A stretch of DNA of 64,000 nt from Methylobacterium sp. NEAU K (GTDB lineage Bacteria > Pseudomonadota > Alphaproteobacteria > Rhizobiales > Beijerinckiaceae). The translations under genes and the position numbers were made by a program. Below are positions 61,007 through 64,000 of the stretch, in pieces. The notes beneath the pieces were generated by a model, which saw nothing but the letters and a program-made list of their open reading frames with translations, searched no databases and was not told where the DNA came from. Each line of letters begins with the position of its first letter. The stretch's first letter is position 1. Where the stretch lies: the NCBI RefSeq assembly GCF_030700285.1, contig NZ_JAUYZJ010000001.1, forward strand, positions 186,001 through 250,000, given 5' to 3'.

Positions 61007-62851
61007 GGAGCGCATCCGCACGTAGGTCCCGGGTGCCGGCCCGAGCGACGGCAGCGCGCCCCCGCCGGGGGCGCGGGCCGGTACCCGCTCGGGGGCCTGC
61101 GCCTCGATCCACTGGAACCAGTAGGGCCACCACGAGCCCTTGGTCTCGACGGCCGCCGAGATCCAGTCCTCGAGCGTGCCCTTGACCGGGCCGCCGGTCC
61201 AGTAGCCGTATTTCGGCTTCGACGGCGGGTTGATCACGCCGGCGATGTGGCCCGAGCCCGCCAGCACGTAATCGACCTTGCCGCCGAACTTCGTCGAGCC
61301 TTCGAACACCGAGATTGCTGGCGCGATGTGATCCTCGCGGGTGGCGAGATTGAAGATCGGCACCTGCACCTTCTTCAGGTCGAGCCGGACGTTGCCCAGC
61401 ACCATCCTACCCTGGGCCAGCGTGTTCTCCAGGTAGCAGTTGCGCAGGTAGAAGGAATGGTTCGCGGCCGGCATCCGCGTGGCGTCGGAGTTCCAGTACA
61501 GCAGGTCGAAAGCCGAGGGCGTCTTGCCCTTGATGTAGTTGTTCACGATGTAGGGCCAGATCAGATCGTTCGGCCGCAGCATGTTGAAGGCGTTGGCCAT
61601 GCGGGCTCCTTCCAGGTACCCGCGCTCGGCCATGCGCGCCTCGATCTGGCGGATCTGCTCCTCGTCGGCGAAGACTTTCAGGTCGCCCGCATGGGTGAAG
61701 TCGACCTGCGTGGTGAGCAGCGTGGCGCTCTTGATCCGGCGGTTGCCCGTGGCCGCCTGCATGGCCAGCGTCACGGCGAGCAGGGTGCCGCCCACGCAGT
61801 AGCCCGCTGCCGTCACCTCGCTCTCGCCGGTGGCGACGCCGATCGCGTCGATCGCCGCCTCGATCCCATCGCGCATGTAGGATTCGAAATCCTTGTCGGC
61901 GTGCCGGGCGTCCGGGTTCACCCACGAGATGCAGAACACCGTCAGGCCTTGGTCGACCATCCACTTCAGGAAGCTCTTCTGAGGGTTGAGGTCGAGGATG
62001 TAGAACTTGTTGATCCAGGGCGGCACCATCAGGAACGGGCGCCGCAGCACGGTCTCGGTGCTGGGTGCATACTGGATCAGCTCGATCAGGTCGTTGCGGA
62101 ACACCACCTCGCCGGGCGTGACCGCCATGTTGCGCCCGACCTCGAACCCGCTCGGATCGGTCTGGCGCACCCGCAGCTGTCCGCCGCCGGCCTCGAGATC
62201 CTCCTCGTACATCTTGAGGCCGCGCACCAGGTTGGCGCCGCTCTCCTGAAGGGTGTGGCGGATCAGCTCCGGGTTAGTCGGCAGGAAGTTCGACGGCGAG
62301 AGCATGCTGGTGAGCTGGCGCAGGTAGAACTGCGCCTTGTGGCGCGTGCGTTCGTCGATCCCCTCGGCCTCGTCGACGAGGCTCTCGGCCCAGCGCGACG
62401 CGATCAGGTAGCCCTGCTTGATGAAGTCGAAATACGGGTTCGTCGACCATTCGGCATGACTGAAGCGCCCGTCCCGGGGCTCGGGAACCGCCACGGGATC
62501 GGTCTGCTGGCCCTGAAGGCGCAGGTAGGTGGAGCCCCAAAGCGCCAGGAAGGCTTGCGACAGCCGCGACTGGGCCTCGGCGCTCCGCTTCGGATCGGAG
62601 AGCCACGCCTCGGCGATCTGGCCGAGGGTCTTCACCGCCTCGTTGACCTCCTCGGCCGGGCCGCCCGGCTGCGCCTCGGGCTTGAGCAGGCGGGCGGCGC
62701 TGCGCCCTAGCGCCTCGACGAATTGGCCGGCATTGCGCGACAGGGCCTCGAAATCGGGCAGGGGCGCTGCCATGCCGTCCGGAATCGCGCCATTCGTGAC
62801 GGGTTTCCGAGCGGCAGCCTGGTTCGGCGCCTGCGTTTGCGGGCTCGTCAC
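61004..62851 (-). CDS. phaC: Class I poly(3-hydroxyalkanoate) polymerase PhaC
   Basis: 615 residues. Lipase-like box GYCVGGTLLAV (the nucleophile Cys), later catalytic Asp in ATREDHIAP and His in AGSGHIAGVINPP. N-terminal ~120 residues are variable; NDLIELIQYAPSTETVLRRPFLMVPPWINKFYILDL is the conserved entry to the catalytic domain. It polymerises hydroxyacyl-CoA into PHB. Start GTG 62851 has a strong GGGAGG 6-7 nt upstream, while the longer frame is non-coding. No phaAB genes are adjacent. Confidence 0.95.
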   Translation of the reverse strand: MTSPQTQAPNQAAARKPVTNGAIPDGMAAPLPDFEALSRNAGQFVEALGRSAARLLKPEAQPGGPAEEVNEAVKTLGQIAEAWLSDPKRSAEAQSRLSQAFLALWGSTYLRLQGQQTDPVAVPEPRDGRFSHAEWSTNPYFDFIKQGYLIASRWAESLVDEAEGIDERTRHKAQFYLRQLTSMLSPSNFLPTNPELIRHTLQESGANLVRGLKMYEEDLEAGGGQLRVRQTDPSGFEVGRNMAVTPGEVVFRNDLIELIQYAPSTETVLRRPFLMVPPWINKFYILDLNPQKSFLKWMVDQGLTVFCISWVNPDARHADKDFESYMRDGIEAAIDAIGVATGESEVTAAGYCVGGTLLAVTLAMQAATGNRRIKSATLLTTQVDFTHAGDLKVFADEEQIRQIEARMAERGYLEGARMANAFNMLRPNDLIWPYIVNNYIKGKTPSAFDLLYWNSDATRMPAANHSFYLRNCYLENTLAQGRMVLGNVRLDLKKVQVPIFNLATREDHIAPAISVFEGSTKFGGKVDYVLAGSGHIAGVINPPSKPKYGYWTGGPVKGTLEDWISAAVETKGSWWPYWFQWIEAQAPERVPARAPGGGALPSLGPAPGTYVRMRS

Positions 62852-62992
62852 GCGTGCCTCCCTGTGCGGTGTATCGGCCCGACCGTCGGTGAGCCTCGTT
62901 TCCGACAAATTAAGGAGCGAGCGAGAGGTTGCGCCAGCCCGATCGCGGATGTCGCCGAAACATCCGCTCGATCTTCTCATGGTCCTGCGCTC

Positions 62993-63400
62993 ATGCATCG
63001 CGCCTTTTTGAACACCGTCACGCCAGCCGATCGGCCGATCGGCGGCTGGGGACCGGCGCGCGGCCTCGCCCTGACGGCCCTGGCCCTGCTGGCCGTGCCG
63101 CTCGCGGCCTGTTCGGGCGACGCGGTGCGCACCCTCGCCACCGACGCGGGCTATGGCCCGAGAGTCGTGGCGGCGCCGAATTTCGTGGCCGAATCGCGGG
63201 GCCGGGAAACGCCCGACTTCATGCCGGTGGGCGTCGATGCGCCGAAGCGCCCGGTCCGCGCCAAGTCGATCGAGAAGCAGAAGGCCCTGCAGGCCGAACT
63301 CGAGGGCGCCCGCGGGCGCAACGAGACCCGCGGGCGCGCCGCCGAGAGCGCCGGCCGCGGCGCCGCGGCCGCGATCAAGCCGGCCCCGGTGGCGCAATAG
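62993..63400 (+). CDS. Small lipoprotein, 135 aa
   Basis: A signal peptide with lipobox (ALTALALLAVPLAACSGD) marks a lipoprotein. After the cysteine it has a short conserved-looking region (NFVAESRGRETPDFMPVGVDAPKRP), then a helical charged tail ending in Ala/Pro. No family is assigned. It is divergent from phaC (gap ~140 bp) and upstream of the aminotransferase gene. Confidence 0.75.
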   Translation: MHRAFLNTVTPADRPIGGWGPARGLALTALALLAVPLAACSGDAVRTLATDAGYGPRVVAAPNFVAESRGRETPDFMPVGVDAPKRPVRAKSIEKQKALQAELEGARGRNETRGRAAESAGRGAAAAIKPAPVAQ

Positions 63401-63478
63401 CCGCCCGGTCCGGCCCGGATTTTTGTGGGTCGGCGGCGGCGCGCAACTCTGATAGAGCGATTCCTTCGCGCGACCGGC

Positions 63479-64000
63479 ATGAACGAGAGACGCCAGATTC
63501 GGGACGCGCCGATGGACACGCCGATGACCGACTTCCACCGCATCAAGCGCCTGCCGCCCTACGTGTTCGAGCAGGTCAACCGGATCAAGGCCACCGCCCG
63601 GGCGCAGGGCGCCGACATCATCGATCTCGGCATGGGCAACCCCGACCTCGACGCCCCCAAGCACGTCATCGCCAAGCTGTGCGAGACGGCCGGACGCCCC
63701 CGCACCGACCGCTACTCGGCCTCCAAGGGCATCGCCGGCCTGCGCAAGGCCCAGGCCGGCTACTACCAGCGCCGCTTCGGCGTGAGCCTCAACCCCGACA
63801 CGCAGGTGGTGGCGACGCTGGGCTCGAAGGAAGGCTTTGCCAACATGGCCCAGGCGATCACCGCGCCGGGCGACGTGGTGCTGGTGCCGAACCCGAGCTA
63901 CCCGATCCACGCCTTCGGCTTCCTGATGGCCGGCGGCGTGATCCGCTCCGTGCCCGCCGAGCCGACCCCGGCGATGTTCCCGGCGCTGGAGCGGGCCATG
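63479..64000 (+). CDS. Class I/II aminotransferase, 3' partial
   Basis: The frame runs off the right edge. MTDFHRIKRLPPYVFEQVNRIKATARAQGADIIDLGMGNPDLDAPKHVIAKLCETAG matches the N-terminus of the AlaC/YfdZ (DapL-related) aminotransferase group, and RYSASKGIAGLRKAQAGYYQRRFGV and VVATLGSKEGFANMAQAITAPGDVVLVPNPSYP carry family motifs. The PLP lysine is beyond the edge. Start choices are ATG 63479, 63512 or 63524; none has a good ribosome site, and 63524 best matches the family N-terminus. Confidence 0.9.
   Translation, partial: MNERRQIRDAPMDTPMTDFHRIKRLPPYVFEQVNRIKATARAQGADIIDLGMGNPDLDAPKHVIAKLCETAGRPRTDRYSASKGIAGLRKAQAGYYQRRFGVSLNPDTQVVATLGSKEGFANMAQAITAPGDVVLVPNPSYPIHAFGFLMAGGVIRSVPAEPTPAMFPALERAM

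Noticed and set aside
1-64000. CRISPR arrays, tRNA/rRNA genes, prophage or insertion sequences
   Set aside because: No regularly spaced direct repeats, no tRNA cloverleaf, no transposase or phage gene could be recognised in the window.

Overview
The window is GC-rich alphaproteobacterial chromosome, almost certainly Methylobacterium/Methylorubrum. The best pointer is a 267-residue PhyR whose phospho-acceptor falls at Asp190, as in the Methylobacterium protein where PhyR was first studied. A C30-type carotenoid cluster, AcpXL, class I PhaC, homospermidine synthase and DUF1153/SciP agree with this. No rRNA, tRNA, CRISPR array, prophage or intact insertion sequence was seen. The first gene is cut at its 5' end and the last at its 3' end.

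Layout. 1-2000: DUF1499 protein and a metallo-beta-lactamase-fold hydrolase. 2000-8700: a general-stress-response island around nepR/phyR. Eight promoters of the EcfG type (GGAAC, 16 bp, CGTT; one with GGTT) precede a 58-aa small protein, a DUF1328 membrane protein, nepR, phyR, a probable ~90-nt small RNA, a secreted 124-aa protein, a KGG-repeat protein and an 85-aa membrane protein. An Sco-like protein, cNMP-binding protein, VOC protein and L,D-transpeptidase lie among them. 8800-16700: nuclease, AI-2E-type permease, the acpXL-fabZ-fabF2 set for very-long-chain acyl groups of lipid A, cold-shock protein, small conserved proteins, a GNAT pseudogene, NAD kinase, CutA and a cupin protein.

16800-25900: a minus-strand carotenoid locus with two CrtI/CrtN-family enzymes, a glycosyltransferase, an acyltransferase, an ABC-2 transporter, a DUF2141 protein and a glutamine amidotransferase. 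The enzyme set resembles that of staphyloxanthin-type glycosylated, acylated C30 carotenoids. 25900-36800: rRNA/tRNA methyltransferase, MaoC dehydratase, CDF-like protein, metallophosphoesterase, homospermidine synthase, IalB-like protein, a 1124-aa TPR protein, and two decayed genes (an outer-membrane transporter and a P-loop kinase).

36800-52600: surface structures. Three Tad-type pseudopilin genes are followed by flagellar genes fliP, flbD, fliN, fliH, fliG, fliF, sciP, flgD and fliK. They are interrupted by a YbhN-like membrane protein, a thioredoxin-fold ferredoxin, a KpsE-like polysaccharide export protein and a 92-bp MITE-like repeat. 52800-64000: mnmA, a PmtA-like methyltransferase translationally coupled to a TVP38 protein, a histidine kinase, bioB, an FAH-family hydrolase, a FadL-like porin, phaC, a lipoprotein and the start of a class I aminotransferase.

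How parts fit: phosphorylated PhyR binds NepR and frees sigma-EcfG, which should then transcribe nepR, phyR and the surrounding stress genes, including the putative sRNA, as a local positive-feedback regulon. Many other genes concern the envelope: VLCFA lipid A, carotenoids, porin, peptidoglycan cross-linking, and flagellum or pilus.
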